Shown here: positions 1 to 8,804 of the stretch, piece after piece | Layout of the letters: each line of letters starts with the position of its first letter | Position numbering within the stretch: the first letter of the stretch is position 1 | Source: Nitrospina sp. | GTDB lineage: Bacteria > Nitrospinota > Nitrospinia > Nitrospinales > JACRGP01 | Assembly: GCA_024648695.1 (NCBI GenBank) | Contig: JACAVV010000010.1 | Coordinates: forward strand, 62,001-126,000 | Direction: 5' to 3' | Length of the DNA stretch: 64,000 nt | Position numbers and translations under genes: made by a program | The notes under the pieces: generated by a model | What the model was told of the DNA's origin: nothing | What the model saw: only the letters and a program-made list of their open reading frames with translations | The model's database searches: none

Positions 1-106
1 TCACCGTGTTATCAATTCCTTCCCAGGCATTGAGTAGGCGGCAGATTTGCTCGTCAGTCATAAGATTTTGAAAGTTTTCCAAAGCAGATTCAAGGTTTTT
101 AGTCAT
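1..106 (-). CDS. Hypothetical protein, N-terminal part only (runs off the left edge)
   Basis: The first 35 codons of a minus-strand gene are visible, beginning MTKNLESALENFQNLMTDEQ. A clear ribosome binding site (ggagg, six bases upstream) fixes the ATG at 106. The visible part is acidic and probably helical. I recognise no family and the rest of the gene lies outside the window. The frame stays open upstream of this ATG for about 30 more codons, but the Shine-Dalgarno site favours the ATG given here. Confidence 0.6.
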   Translation of the reverse strand, partial: MTKNLESALENFQNLMTDEQICRLLNAWEGIDNTV

Positions 107-317
107 GGTTTCCTCCGACCCGGGTTCCATCCGGATCGGATGAGCCGGACGGTTACAACCTACGGATTGCCGAAGGCGCAGAGGTTTTAGGCACATAGCC
201 CTGGACATAGCACTGCCATCCGGCCCTGAAGACCGTGGACTTTCAATTCAGGGTTTTAGCAAGGAAACCATAGACACTATTTTCAAGAATGAAAAGAGCC
301 GAACCTGGATTTTTTGC
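107..317 (-). other. GC-rich leader / intergenic region with hairpin
   Basis: About 210 bases separate the phyH-like gene from the partial gene at the left edge. On either strand the sequence can form a 7-bp stem (ccctgaa/ttcaggg, near 224-254), and there are GC-rich repeats of the type ccgga/tccgg between 120 and 155. It could be an intrinsic terminator for the luxI operon plus the 5' leader of the next gene. I cannot assign a known riboswitch class. Confidence 0.3.
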
Positions 318-1226
318 TTAAGCCGCTTCTCCATGGAATCTTTTACGATATTCTTTTATAAGCGGCTGGGCCGATTTTGGAATAAACTCGGTGAAAAGTT
401 CATCCTGTTTTTCATTCAAATAGAAATCATAGGGATCAATGCCGTTTATGGAACCTAGATTAGGTTCATGTACAAAATACCCCAGAAGCCTTAGCAAGTT
501 TTCCGGCATATCTCTTAATTCTTCCTTGCTATACGCCAAATAACTGTTCTCGGCCTGCCTAAGCCAGCCCAGGCAATAACTGATTACGGCCCCACAGCGT
601 CTTTCATTAGTTTTATTGGCCCCGCCGCAATGAAAAAGAGAACCCAGGTAAATCAATACGGAGCCTTTATTCATAACGCCCTGTGTCACCATATGAGGCG
701 GTAAGTCTTCGCATTCCAGGTTGAGAGATTGACTCCGAGGCCACTTGTGGCTCCCCGGTACAACCACCGTAGCCCCGTTTTCTTTTGTGAAGTCATTTAT
801 TGCCCACATGCAATTTATCATGGCTTCATAACCGGGATGCAAGAAGGGAAACATCGGGTCGTCCTGATGCATGATTTGTTTCTTTTCCTGCGGTCCGATA
901 GATATGGCCTGTGTGAGATTAATCTGGTACTGGGAGCAGGCTTTCAATAGAAAATGATCCATCACTTCTAGGATATTTGGAATAATCGCCATTTTTTGAA
1001 AAACTTTGGATTTTGTGAACAGAGTTCCTAATCGCTTCGTTTCGTACCCGTAAAAATCCCCTTGGCAATCGGGTATGGCGTCTAAATGCGGCCCGATATC
1101 ATCTTGAAGCCGTTTGAGTTCCACGTCAGATAAAGCATTTTCCAATACCACACATCCGTCCTGTTCCAAAATCTCAATTATGGTTGCAGAGTTTTCATTT
1201 GAGGGTACTTTTCTTACCTCAGCCAT
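318..1226 (-). CDS. Phytanoyl-CoA dioxygenase (PhyH) family Fe(II)/2-oxoglutarate oxygenase
   Basis: A non-haem iron, 2-oxoglutarate-dependent hydroxylase of the PhyH fold, about 302 residues from this start. The HxD iron-binding pair is seen in 'IMHQDDPMFPF', and the distal histidine plus arginine in 'LFHCGGANKTNERR'. 'GATVVVPGSHKW' is the typical double-stranded beta-helix core. The ORF track begins 28 codons upstream, but ggaggagag sits just before the ATG at 1226, so I use that start. It overlaps the upstream small gene by 13 bases and is the third gene of the luxI operon. That position makes it a likely quorum-regulated tailoring enzyme acting on a small lipid or metabolite. The substrate cannot be read from the sequence. 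Confidence 0.88.
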   Translation of the reverse strand: MAEVRKVPSNENSATIIEILEQDGCVVLENALSDVELKRLQDDIGPHLDAIPDCQGDFYGYETKRLGTLFTKSKVFQKMAIIPNILEVMDHFLLKACSQYQINLTQAISIGPQEKKQIMHQDDPMFPFLHPGYEAMINCMWAINDFTKENGATVVVPGSHKWPRSQSLNLECEDLPPHMVTQGVMNKGSVLIYLGSLFHCGGANKTNERRCGAVISYCLGWLRQAENSYLAYSKEELRDMPENLLRLLGYFVHEPNLGSINGIDPYDFYLNEKQDELFTEFIPKSAQPLIKEYRKRFHGEAA

Positions 1227-1477
1227 TTGGTGCTCTCCTCCGTTTTTCCATTGTCCAACGCGTTTAAACTTTCCAGAGCCTTTTCCAGAAAATAGGTCGT
1301 GTATTCCCAATGATGATCGGCGCTAAATATAATCAAGGCTTTCAAGTGTCCGTTCATAGCGATGGCTTTTTGCTCCGAACGGTTCAGGTCGGTTAGCATA
1401 TCTTGAAAACACCCTTCAACCCCCCGGTCCGGGAAAGGGATAACATCGCAGTTGTGGAGGTCATTATCCTCAGGCAT
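1214..1477 (-). CDS. Small conserved-looking protein between luxI and phyH-like gene
   Basis: This is an 87-residue soluble protein with no signal peptide. The central segment (QKAIAMNGHLKALIIFSADH) looks helical, and two histidines and several acidic residues are present. The ATG at 1477 overlaps the 3' end of luxI by eight bases and is preceded by aaggcgg inside luxI. The gene in turn overlaps the next one, so translation of the three genes is probably coupled. I do not recognise the family. Its position suggests it works with the AHL synthase or with the downstream oxygenase. Confidence 0.7.
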   Translation of the reverse strand: MPEDNDLHNCDVIPFPDRGVEGCFQDMLTDLNRSEQKAIAMNGHLKALIIFSADHHWEYTTYFLEKALESLNALDNGKTEESTKWLR

Positions 1478-2156
1478 ATGCAACCGCCTTTCCTTGAGGA
1501 ATTGTAGTCCCGCCCACTCTGTTAAACAGAATCGGAGGCAAATCCTTTTCAGTAATTCCGCAGGTGACTCCAGTTATATCCTGTATCCGGTTCAGGGATT
1601 GGTGATCCATTGGAAACCGAACCGCAAGACCGGGTTTGCCATCAACCAAGACCTCATCGGATTCACGATCCGGTATAAATCCCACTCTCTTGATAGAACG
1701 TCCCACCGGCTTGTGATACATAGTGTAAGTGAATGGAATGCGAGCCAAAAGGCAGGTTTCGTATAAAGCTGTGATAAGTTGAGCCGTTATTCGATTTACA
1801 TTTTTGATGCTAGTTTTGTTTTCCTCTTCGTAACTGTAAACCCCGAACCGGCTGAGTTCCCATATATCGGGACTGGCCGGAAGGGGAAAATTTTTTAGAA
1901 AATCGGGCCAAACATCACGAATCATGGAAGGACCATCCGTAGGAGTTAACCGCCAAACACCTGCAATTCGATCTTTATCATCCCGAACTAATATGTAAAC
2001 TGCTTCCGGCACATCGAACTGGTCTATCTCAAGACCGTCTTTGCTTATCTCAACATCCCAACGCATGCGATCTTTGAAGATAAGCTTTCGAACGCGATGC
2101 ATTTCCTGCAAAGCTCCGATTTTTCCTGATTGCCCCGCTTGAATAATCTCGATCAT
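1470..2156 (-). CDS. luxI: Acyl-homoserine-lactone synthase, LuxI family
   Basis: This enzyme makes N-acyl-homoserine lactone signals from S-adenosylmethionine and acyl-ACP or acyl-CoA. The conserved LuxI residues are present in order: R-x3-F-x5-W in 'RVRKLIFKDRMRWDV', the D-x2-D type pair in 'EIDQFDVPEAVYILV', R in 'RIAGVWRLTPT', and E-x2-R in 'WELSRFGVYS'. At about 228 residues it is slightly longer than most LuxI proteins. The track start at 2186 has no ribosome site. The internal ATG at 2156 has ggatgggg just upstream and gives a normal N-terminus (MIEIIQAG). A 20-bp dyad lies about 55 bases upstream. The luxR gene precedes it in the same direction. Confidence 0.95.
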   Translation of the reverse strand: MIEIIQAGQSGKIGALQEMHRVRKLIFKDRMRWDVEISKDGLEIDQFDVPEAVYILVRDDKDRIAGVWRLTPTDGPSMIRDVWPDFLKNFPLPASPDIWELSRFGVYSYEEENKTSIKNVNRITAQLITALYETCLLARIPFTYTMYHKPVGRSIKRVGFIPDRESDEVLVDGKPGLAVRFPMDHQSLNRIQDITGVTCGITEKDLPPILFNRVGGTTIPQGKAVAYA

Positions 2157-2211
2157 GATACCCCATCCGTTTAAGGAAAAGGGCATTGTGAAGAATTAAG
2201 GGATGGTTTTT

Positions 2212-2231
2212 TATTCCACTATCGTGGAATA
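2212..2231 (-). promoter_or_regulatory. Candidate lux box upstream of luxI
   Basis: The sequence 'tattccactatcgtggaata' is a perfect inverted repeat with 8-bp arms and a 4-bp centre, 20 bp in all, which is the usual lux-box length. It lies 56-75 bases before the luxI start, in the only gap between luxR and luxI. This fits a LuxR operator near the -35 element, so the synthase would be under positive autoregulation. The arm sequence differs from the Vibrio-type box. Confidence 0.7.
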
Positions 2232-2327
2232 TTATTGTTGATAGAGTATGTTCTAATGAAAAGTTTTGTATGAATTGAATCCGCAGGGGAATTTTTGCCT
2301 TTGAACGACAATCTCAATTAAATATAG

Positions 2328-3071
2328 CTAAGGAAGAATTAAGCCATACACAATCCCTTTAGATATGGCATGGCGGCTGTTGGAAACGCCCAGCCGAACA
2401 AATATATTGTTCATATGTTTTTTTACCGTATCTTCCTGAATACTCAAAATAGTGCTTATTTCCCAATAAGTCTTGCCTCGAGCAACCCATTTTAATATTT
2501 CCGTCTCACGGGACGAGAGTCGAAATTGTTTTTCAACTTCGCTCATTCCCAGGGAAGCTATTTTTTCATGTGCATAAGCCGCCAAAAGATGGAGCTCATG
2601 GCGATGATAATTGAATAAATCATCAAACTCTTTTTCGCTGATATTGCTGGCAACAGATAACGTCGCTTTCATTGAATGGGGGCCGTGGATGGGAATGCTT
2701 CCACCGGATCGCAAACCTACAGAGGAACTGTCATCAAATAGTACCTTTTGCATGCGCGTGATGGTAAGTTCTTTGCTAATATCAGACCACTTGAAGGGTG
2801 TGTTTTTCTCATTGGAGAACCTGCCTACCATATCGTGACATTGAAAATCATTGGCCACATAATGGTCCAGGAACTTTTGCGGATAAGTCGACAGAATAAT
2901 AGGTTCTTTAGCTTCCTGCTTATGCCACCGGAGCCAATAGGCCATTTTTTCAAAACCAAGCCTTTTGACCTGTTTTTGTAAAACCCGGATAATATGATCA
3001 ATGTCCTCCGCATCCCCAAGAGCGGAAATATAGCGATCCAATTCTTCAAATGACATCCTGTCCTTGGGCAT
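2328..3071 (-). CDS. luxR: LuxR-family AHL-responsive transcription factor
   Basis: A 247-residue regulator. The N-terminal ~170 residues match the autoinducer-binding domain, including 'MAYWLRW' and the aspartate in 'FQCHDMVGR'. The C-terminus is a GerE/LuxR helix-turn-helix: 'LSSRETEILKWVARGKTYWE' followed by 'TVKKHMNNIFVRLGVSNSRH'. The ORF track starts 28 codons upstream in an unlikely hydrophobic stretch. ATG at 3071 or at 3056 (with aaggacagg) both give a normal LuxR length. Being next to luxI, it is almost certainly the cognate receptor and would bind the dyad at 2212-2231. A 139-base region separates it from the divergent ankyrin gene. Confidence 0.93.
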   Translation of the reverse strand: MPKDRMSFEELDRYISALGDAEDIDHIIRVLQKQVKRLGFEKMAYWLRWHKQEAKEPIILSTYPQKFLDHYVANDFQCHDMVGRFSNEKNTPFKWSDISKELTITRMQKVLFDDSSSVGLRSGGSIPIHGPHSMKATLSVASNISEKEFDDLFNYHRHELHLLAAYAHEKIASLGMSEVEKQFRLSSRETEILKWVARGKTYWEISTILSIQEDTVKKHMNNIFVRLGVSNSRHAISKGIVYGLILP

Positions 3072-3210
3072 TCTATTTCTGCGAAGATTGAAAAAAAACA
3101 ACACAGAAACACACTTCAGTATGTTTATACTTAAAGATATCTTCGCAAATGGCAAGATGCAGGAGTTCTAATAGTTCCAAAAATTATGTTTAAAGTTTTT
3201 TAAATGACCT

Positions 3211-4503
3211 ATGGCCAAAACCAAGAAAACTCAAAATTGTACCAACTTTTCTCCCAAACAGATCAAACAGCTTAGAAATGGACTTAGAAAATATCGTAAA
3301 AAGCATGATTATTCTTGGATGCAAGTAACTTATGAACTTATTTCTTCAGAATCAAATGACTACTCCCGTCCAATTATCGCCTTAAAAAAGGGCGACAAGG
3401 AAGATAAATACTGGCCAATCAAGGAAAAAATGATTAGCCGGTTTGCGGGCAAAGAAGAGAGAAAAATTCGAGACTACAAAATCTCCCATGCCATTCGAGC
3501 CTTTCTAATTGAAAACGGCATTTGGAAACCCCGCTATGATGATGCAAAAGAGATGCGTTTTAATGAAGCCATAGAACTATCTGAATATTTCCTGAATCCA
3601 GAGAGTACTTATCCATCCTTAATGACCATTGATTTAACAGGTAACTTCGAAATTATTGAGGAAAACATTTGCTCTAATTTTGAAAGGTCTTTGTCATTAG
3701 AGTTATTCGAAGAAGCTCATTTTTATGAAGTTGAGGAACGTTTGACCATTCCCACAGAAGGCAAACCCCGAAAAGTTCACAAACAAGGCTGGGCCAATAT
3801 AACTTCCTTCAATAAGATTTTAGTATTTTTGGAAGATCAGGTTAATAAAAGACAGGAATTATATGTCGGGCAATCCTTAAAATTCTTCAAGGATGGTTCA
3901 ATAGAAATTCAATTGGCTCCCTTAACCTCAATGGCTGTTTCGGATAAGACCGGAAATATCATTCCTCTAAAAAGTTTCAAGGAAAGACGTTCTTCTGAGC
4001 CTATTATCTATTTCAAAGAGTTTGTAGAGGAACAGGAAGATTTGACGCTCCGAGGATTGCCAGCTATTGATTGGGCTGAATTTATTGTTGAAGCCGAAGA
4101 AGACAAAGAAATGGCAAAAGAAAATTTACCGGGCCAATATTTGATGGGATGCGTCAAGGGCGACCTTGAAGCCGTCCGGGAGGCAGTAAAAAAGGGCGTC
4201 AAAATAAATTGTCGCACGAAGGGGACCAACGAACATGCTCTACATATTGCCGCCGGTGAACGTCATCGTCATGTGGTGCAATATCTGGCTACTCTTAAAG
4301 GTATAAATTTTCTAGCAAAAGACTATGAAGGCGAACTTCCCTCAACCGTTGCTACGGTACGTGGAGACGATCCCGAATTGGGAGATTTTCTGACTGACCT
4401 TGAAATGCAACAAGCGCAAAGTCAAAACAGAGATTACTTTGATGTCTTTATGAACCGGGAAAAACCCAATTCTGAAGACCCTGAACTCTCAATCGTAAAA
4501 TGA
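3211..4503 (+). CDS. Ankyrin-repeat protein with putative N-terminal DNA-binding region, partner of CHAT protease
   Basis: A 430-residue protein, rich in lysine and glutamate, with no signal peptide. Residues 1-60 ('FSPKQIKQLRNGLRKYRKKH') resemble a basic helix-turn-helix segment, but I cannot assign it to a named family. The middle (about 110-300) is unrecognised. Residues about 308-400 look like two or three ankyrin repeats ('GDLEAVREAVKKGVKINCR', 'ALHIAAGERHRHVVQYLATL'). The stop overlaps the next start (ATGA), so the two proteins are translated together. The most economical reading is that this is the sensor, adaptor or substrate of the TPR-CHAT protease encoded downstream. It is divergent from luxR. 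Confidence 0.72.
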   Translation: MAKTKKTQNCTNFSPKQIKQLRNGLRKYRKKHDYSWMQVTYELISSESNDYSRPIIALKKGDKEDKYWPIKEKMISRFAGKEERKIRDYKISHAIRAFLIENGIWKPRYDDAKEMRFNEAIELSEYFLNPESTYPSLMTIDLTGNFEIIEENICSNFERSLSLELFEEAHFYEVEERLTIPTEGKPRKVHKQGWANITSFNKILVFLEDQVNKRQELYVGQSLKFFKDGSIEIQLAPLTSMAVSDKTGNIIPLKSFKERRSSEPIIYFKEFVEEQEDLTLRGLPAIDWAEFIVEAEEDKEMAKENLPGQYLMGCVKGDLEAVREAVKKGVKINCRTKGTNEHALHIAAGERHRHVVQYLATLKGINFLAKDYEGELPSTVATVRGDDPELGDFLTDLEMQQAQSQNRDYFDVFMNREKPNSEDPELSIVK

Positions 4504-7352
4504 ACGAGGTAACATTTCTCCATACACACTTAAACCAACTGTGCGTGGAGCGAAGATTTGAGGAAGCGGCCAGTCTGGCATTATACCTCACCAGCCTTTT
4601 TGAAAACGGCGATCACAGTCAATTCACTTACATCTATAAATACACCGATTATTTAGCAGAGATTTTAAGGCACTGGGGAAAGTATCGCTCGTCTTTAGCC
4701 ATTAACCATCAAATGTTATGGGTATGTAACCAAACCTTATCCTCCTATTCCCTTCCAACGGCATCGGCCTTTCAAAAAATTGGAAACATTCACCTGACAA
4801 CTGGAAATTATTCACGGGCTTGCCATGCCTTTAAACGCAGTATAGCCATCAAAAGAAAACTTTTAAAAAAGGATCATCCTGAATTCGCCGTTCCTTTAAA
4901 TAATCTTGCCGAGGTTTATCGAAGAACAGGTCTTCTTGAAAAGTCTCTCCACTTGCATAAGGAATCCATGAGGATTCGTATTCATAGTTTTGGGAAAGAA
5001 CATGCAGAAACCGGGGCGTCTCTTAATAATTTTGCGGCCACTTATCAGGCTATGGGGAAATTCAAAAAGGCTGTTTCTGCTTATAAGAAATCCCTTGAAA
5101 TCAGAAGGAAACATTTGGGGGAAGCTCATCCGGACGTAGCACAATCCTTTAATAATCTGGCCAGTGTTTATCATTTTATGGGTGTTTATGATACGGCTTT
5201 ACCGCTTTATCAAAGCGCTTTGATCGTATTGACAAATTGTCATCAATTTCCCCAAGCGTTAATGGCATCTGTCCTGAACAATATAGGCAGTTTGTATCAA
5301 GCAAAAGAGAAATGGGATGAAGCGGAACAGCATTATTTGAAAGCGTTATCGATCAGAGAAGCTATTTATAAAGATAAGCACCCTGATGTAGCAAACTCTC
5401 TCAATAATATTGGAGGGTTGTTCAAGAAAAAGGGAGAGTATCAGAAAGCAGAGTCCTATTATTTTAAAGCTTTGGATATTCGAAGAAACGTTTTTAAGCA
5501 GAACCATCCCGATATTGGTACTACTTGTAATAATATCGCAGGAATCTATCAAGCCAGAGGACTACCGGATAAAGCTTTGCCCTTTTATAGAGAGGCGCTG
5601 GCAATCACCCAAGCTACTTTAGGAAACGACCATCAAGCCGCAGGTAACATCCTAAACAATATGGCCAGCATCCATCAGGCTCTTGGCGATCCGGATCAAG
5701 CGCTTGGCGCTTCTGAGGAAGCCAATTTTATTCAGGATCAATATATTCATAACATTTTTCATGCCAATGTGGCCGAAAAGCAAAAGCTGGATTGTTTCAG
5801 GTCTTTATCACTTTATCTGGACGCATATCTTTCTCTTGTTATCAGGAATTTCAAAAAAGACCCAGCCGCTTTAAAAAATGCTTTCGAATTGGTATTAAAT
5901 CGTAAAGGTTTGATTCTGGATATTCACTCCAAAGCTGGAAAAGCAATCCGATCAAAGCTAACCCCAAAAATCCGCAAAATTTGGGATGAACGTCTTGAGG
6001 CTTTAAGCCAACTTTCTGCCTTGTTAATCGGCTCACCGTCAGATTTCGGAATGAACTCTATAATGTACCAAACACGAAAGTCAGCCCTTCAGGGCCGATT
6101 GGTGGAACTGGAGGAAAGGCTGATTAAAACTGGCATTGTAGGTTATAAGGATTTAAGGCCCAACAAAGTAACTTTAGAAAACCTTTCTAATAATCTCAAT
6201 CCTGGCTCCCTACTTTTAGAGTTTATCAAAATCCGAGACTATGATTTTAAAGGTTCCTGGTTAAACCCGGAATCCCGATATTTGGTTTTCTCACTAAATT
6301 CTAAGGGAGACTTGAATCTCATTGATTTGGGATCGGCTGAGGCCATGGAACAACTCACATCAAAAGCCCTTACCTCCATTCAAAGGGAAAGAAATTCCAA
6401 AGAATCTACAAGTAAACGGTCTCTGGCTAAAGGTTCATTTCAAGCACTTTTCAAACTATATGAAAAGATATGGAAGCCTGTTGAAGAAAAAGTAAAAGAT
6501 GTAGATCAAATTTTTATCAGCCCGGACGGTGCATTGAACCTCTTACCCTTTCCGGCTCTTTTTGACGACAAGGGAATTCCTTTGATTGAAAGGTCTGCGA
6601 TAAGCTATTTAAGCTTTGGCAGAGAACTTGCCGCTTCCCCTGAAAAAGAAAACTCTACCGATACCGACTTGACAATAATCGCAAACCCCGATTTTGGAAA
6701 ATTCCTGGATCAAGAAAAAGACTTTAGACCATTGCAGGGAACCAAAAAGGAAAGCACTGATATTCAAAACATTCTTTCATCCAAGTACCCAAAACAAACG
6801 GTTTGGGAAGAAAAAGATGCCACCAAGTCTAACTTTATCCACGCGAAGGCTTCGAAAATCATTCACATTGCCACCCATGGTTTCTTTTTAAAAAACCTGC
6901 CCGAAAATGATCCTTTCGAAAACCCATTATCCCGGTCCGGCCTGGTATTTGCTGGTGCAAACGCCCTCTCGTCAAATACCGCCAAAGCCTCTAAATTAAC
7001 TGCATTGGAAATCACCGGGCTGGATTTGTCTCAAACGGATTTAGCTGTCTTATCGGCCTGTTCTACAGGGTTCGGTAGTTTTCAAAATGGTGAGGGCGTT
7101 ATGGGATTACGCAGGGCTTTCAAGCTGGCCGGTGTAAATACCTTGATGATGAGCTTATGGACCATTTCTGACACGGAAACGCCTACTCTAATCCATTCCT
7201 TTTATAAAAACTATCTAACCTTGATACCAGCCGAAGCACTTCGGCAAGCACAATTGGATACGATTGAATATTTGAAAGACAATTACGGTTATGCTGCAGT
7301 TAGTCTTTGGGCCCCTTTCATTATTCAAGGGGCTAACGCTTTCAGAAAATAA
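4500..7352 (+). CDS. TPR-CHAT protein (caspase-like peptidase with tetratricopeptide repeats)
   Basis: A 950-residue protein. Residues about 80-430 hold at least eight consecutive ~42-residue kinesin-light-chain-type TPRs (pattern NNLA..Y...G.Y..A). A helical linker follows, then a C-terminal CHAT domain from about residue 640. The caspase-type dyad is visible: His793 in 'IIHIATHGFFLK' and Cys854 in 'LAVLSACSTGFG'. 'GEGVMGLRRAFKLAGVNTLM' is also typical of CHAT. The catalytic residues are intact, so an active cysteine protease is expected. Family members act in programmed cell death or defence, such as the CHAT protease of type III-E CRISPR. No CRISPR array or Cas gene is seen here. It forms an operon with the ankyrin gene. 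Confidence 0.92.
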   Translation: MNEVTFLHTHLNQLCVERRFEEAASLALYLTSLFENGDHSQFTYIYKYTDYLAEILRHWGKYRSSLAINHQMLWVCNQTLSSYSLPTASAFQKIGNIHLTTGNYSRACHAFKRSIAIKRKLLKKDHPEFAVPLNNLAEVYRRTGLLEKSLHLHKESMRIRIHSFGKEHAETGASLNNFAATYQAMGKFKKAVSAYKKSLEIRRKHLGEAHPDVAQSFNNLASVYHFMGVYDTALPLYQSALIVLTNCHQFPQALMASVLNNIGSLYQAKEKWDEAEQHYLKALSIREAIYKDKHPDVANSLNNIGGLFKKKGEYQKAESYYFKALDIRRNVFKQNHPDIGTTCNNIAGIYQARGLPDKALPFYREALAITQATLGNDHQAAGNILNNMASIHQALGDPDQALGASEEANFIQDQYIHNIFHANVAEKQKLDCFRSLSLYLDAYLSLVIRNFKKDPAALKNAFELVLNRKGLILDIHSKAGKAIRSKLTPKIRKIWDERLEALSQLSALLIGSPSDFGMNSIMYQTRKSALQGRLVELEERLIKTGIVGYKDLRPNKVTLENLSNNLNPGSLLLEFIKIRDYDFKGSWLNPESRYLVFSLNSKGDLNLIDLGSAEAMEQLTSKALTSIQRERNSKESTSKRSLAKGSFQALFKLYEKIWKPVEEKVKDVDQIFISPDGALNLLPFPALFDDKGIPLIERSAISYLSFGRELAASPEKENSTDTDLTIIANPDFGKFLDQEKDFRPLQGTKKESTDIQNILSSKYPKQTVWEEKDATKSNFIHAKASKIIHIATHGFFLKNLPENDPFENPLSRSGLVFAGANALSSNTAKASKLTALEITGLDLSQTDLAVLSACSTGFGSFQNGEGVMGLRRAFKLAGVNTLMMSLWTISDTETPTLIHSFYKNYLTLIPAEALRQAQLDTIEYLKDNYGYAAVSLWAPFIIQGANAFRK

Positions 7353-7528
7353 AAGAAATTTCCTTCCTTCCAGCAATTCTGCTTTTTCCTTTTCTAATAA
7401 CTACACGCTCTAGATTCCCTATCAAATAAGGCTTTTCCCTTGCACGTCCCCAAGTGGGGAACGGATGGGGAAGACTTTTCCCACCATACTTTAAAATCGA
7501 AATTGATTTTGAAATTTGTGGAGGCAGC

Positions 7529-8080
7529 ATGTCCATACCTAACCAAACCAGCAGAAGTTATCCTTCATCACTTGAAACAGAAACCCGGATTGCCTTTTGG
7601 GCGGGTTACCGGGATGGTGGCCGGTTGCATAAGGTAGATAAGTTCCTGCCCTATGGCTATGGGATGGCAGGCTTGTATACCATCTACAGGGCAACGCAAC
7701 ACCCCTACCTAGAATATTTCCTGGCGCAAGAAGCAGTTCCCATTATAGCCACCGTAATTGGCATGCGGGGATTTCTGGCATGGTGGTGCTGGCGGACCCT
7801 CACCGCTGTTTTTACTCCTTCCACAGTCATCTTTAGAAACGGCAGATTATCTGTCACGGTTGAAACCAGTGACTCCTTCGGTTTTCTAACCCAACCCAAT
7901 CAGAACAGACACATCAAGAATTCCAGGTACTTCAGCGGCACCCATTACGTACTCATGGAGCATAAAGGCCACGGATTGATTTTACTGGCTAACGTCTTTG
8001 GCGAATTACGAGCCCGGCAGATTGTGAGCAAACTGCAAGGCCTCAAAGCGCAGATGAAATCGCTCAAGCGCAAAGAATGA
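7529..8080 (+). CDS. Hypothetical membrane-associated protein of the integrative element
   Basis: The ORF track starts at a GTG at 7454, but the ATG at 7529 has gtggagg just upstream and starts MSIPNQTSRS. The product is about 183 residues. A hydrophobic segment of roughly 40 residues in the middle ('AVPIIATVIGMRGFLAWWCW') should form one or two membrane helices. A beta-rich segment follows and the tail is lysine-rich. It may belong to the family of small plasmid or ICE membrane proteins, but I cannot name it. It starts a run of four co-directional genes with good ribosome sites. Confidence 0.68.
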   Translation: MSIPNQTSRSYPSSLETETRIAFWAGYRDGGRLHKVDKFLPYGYGMAGLYTIYRATQHPYLEYFLAQEAVPIIATVIGMRGFLAWWCWRTLTAVFTPSTVIFRNGRLSVTVETSDSFGFLTQPNQNRHIKNSRYFSGTHYVLMEHKGHGLILLANVFGELRARQIVSKLQGLKAQMKSLKRKE

Positions 8081-8108
8081 TAACCCCTAACGTACAGGAG
8101 AAATGCCT

Positions 8109-8804
8109 ATGTCGGAATACATAGATGATTTTTATAAGGATTTTGATGAATCGGGGAACGGTGAGCGTGACCGTCCTGATCCCGGACAGGATAAGCCGGA
8201 AGGGAAAAACTCAGGCAACAATTCCAACAAGGGAAAAAATAAATGCAAATTCAAAATAACTCCTTTGTCGGTTGTGATGGCCTTTTGTATGGCCATCCTT
8301 TTCACTGCCCCATTCCTGGGCCATTACATGGTTTACCAACCCGTATTTCAATGGGGAAAGGATGTTTATCTCTCGGAACTGGGACTCATAGCCTGGTTTT
8401 TTAGTTTCTCTGGGCTGGAATCTATGGCTGTCAGTGACGGCGTGACCGGCATCTTAAGTTTCATGAGCGTTTTGCTCAGTGAGATGTTTTTCCATTTCCT
8501 GATGATCGAAGGCTATTTGGAGCATCGGGAATATTTCTGGAGCAATCCTACCCGCAAGCTGGAAACCTTCATGACCTTTGGGCTATATATCTGCACGCTC
8601 GTTATCGAAGGCTGGGCCATGTATTTGCGTATGGGCATGAACGCCATGATCCAGGCAGACCCCAGCAATCCTCTTTTCGATTTCAAAGTTCATGGCTACG
8701 GAGAGCTTTTTGGTTTCTCCGCCATGATTATTTTTATCAACGCAACGTTCTCTTATTTATCCATCAAGTGTTTCAGAATTTTAAAGAAGGAGATTGAACA
8801 ATGA
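8109..8804 (+). CDS. Multi-pass membrane protein in VWA module
   Basis: About 231 residues. A charged, glycine- and asparagine-rich N-terminus (~55 residues) is followed by four or more membrane segments, for example 'VVMAFCMAILFTAPFLGHYM' and 'AMIIFINATFSYL'. ggag at 8097-8100 fits ATG at 8109 better than the track start at 8103. The stop overlaps the start of the next gene (ATGA). I recognise no family. The context suggests an inner-membrane anchor for the two exported proteins that follow, perhaps part of a transfer or surface apparatus. Confidence 0.7.
   Translation: MSEYIDDFYKDFDESGNGERDRPDPGQDKPEGKNSGNNSNKGKNKCKFKITPLSVVMAFCMAILFTAPFLGHYMVYQPVFQWGKDVYLSELGLIAWFFSFSGLESMAVSDGVTGILSFMSVLLSEMFFHFLMIEGYLEHREYFWSNPTRKLETFMTFGLYICTLVIEGWAMYLRMGMNAMIQADPSNPLFDFKVHGYGELFGFSAMIIFINATFSYLSIKCFRILKKEIEQ

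Noticed and set aside
1452-1766. 104-residue plus-strand ORF inside luxI
   Set aside because: It is a shadow on the antisense strand of a clear LuxI gene and has no ribosome site or recognisable product.
4500-7352. Type III-E CRISPR (Craspase) locus because of TPR-CHAT
   Set aside because: There is no repeat-spacer array and no gRAMP or Csx30-like gene next to it; only the protease class is shared.
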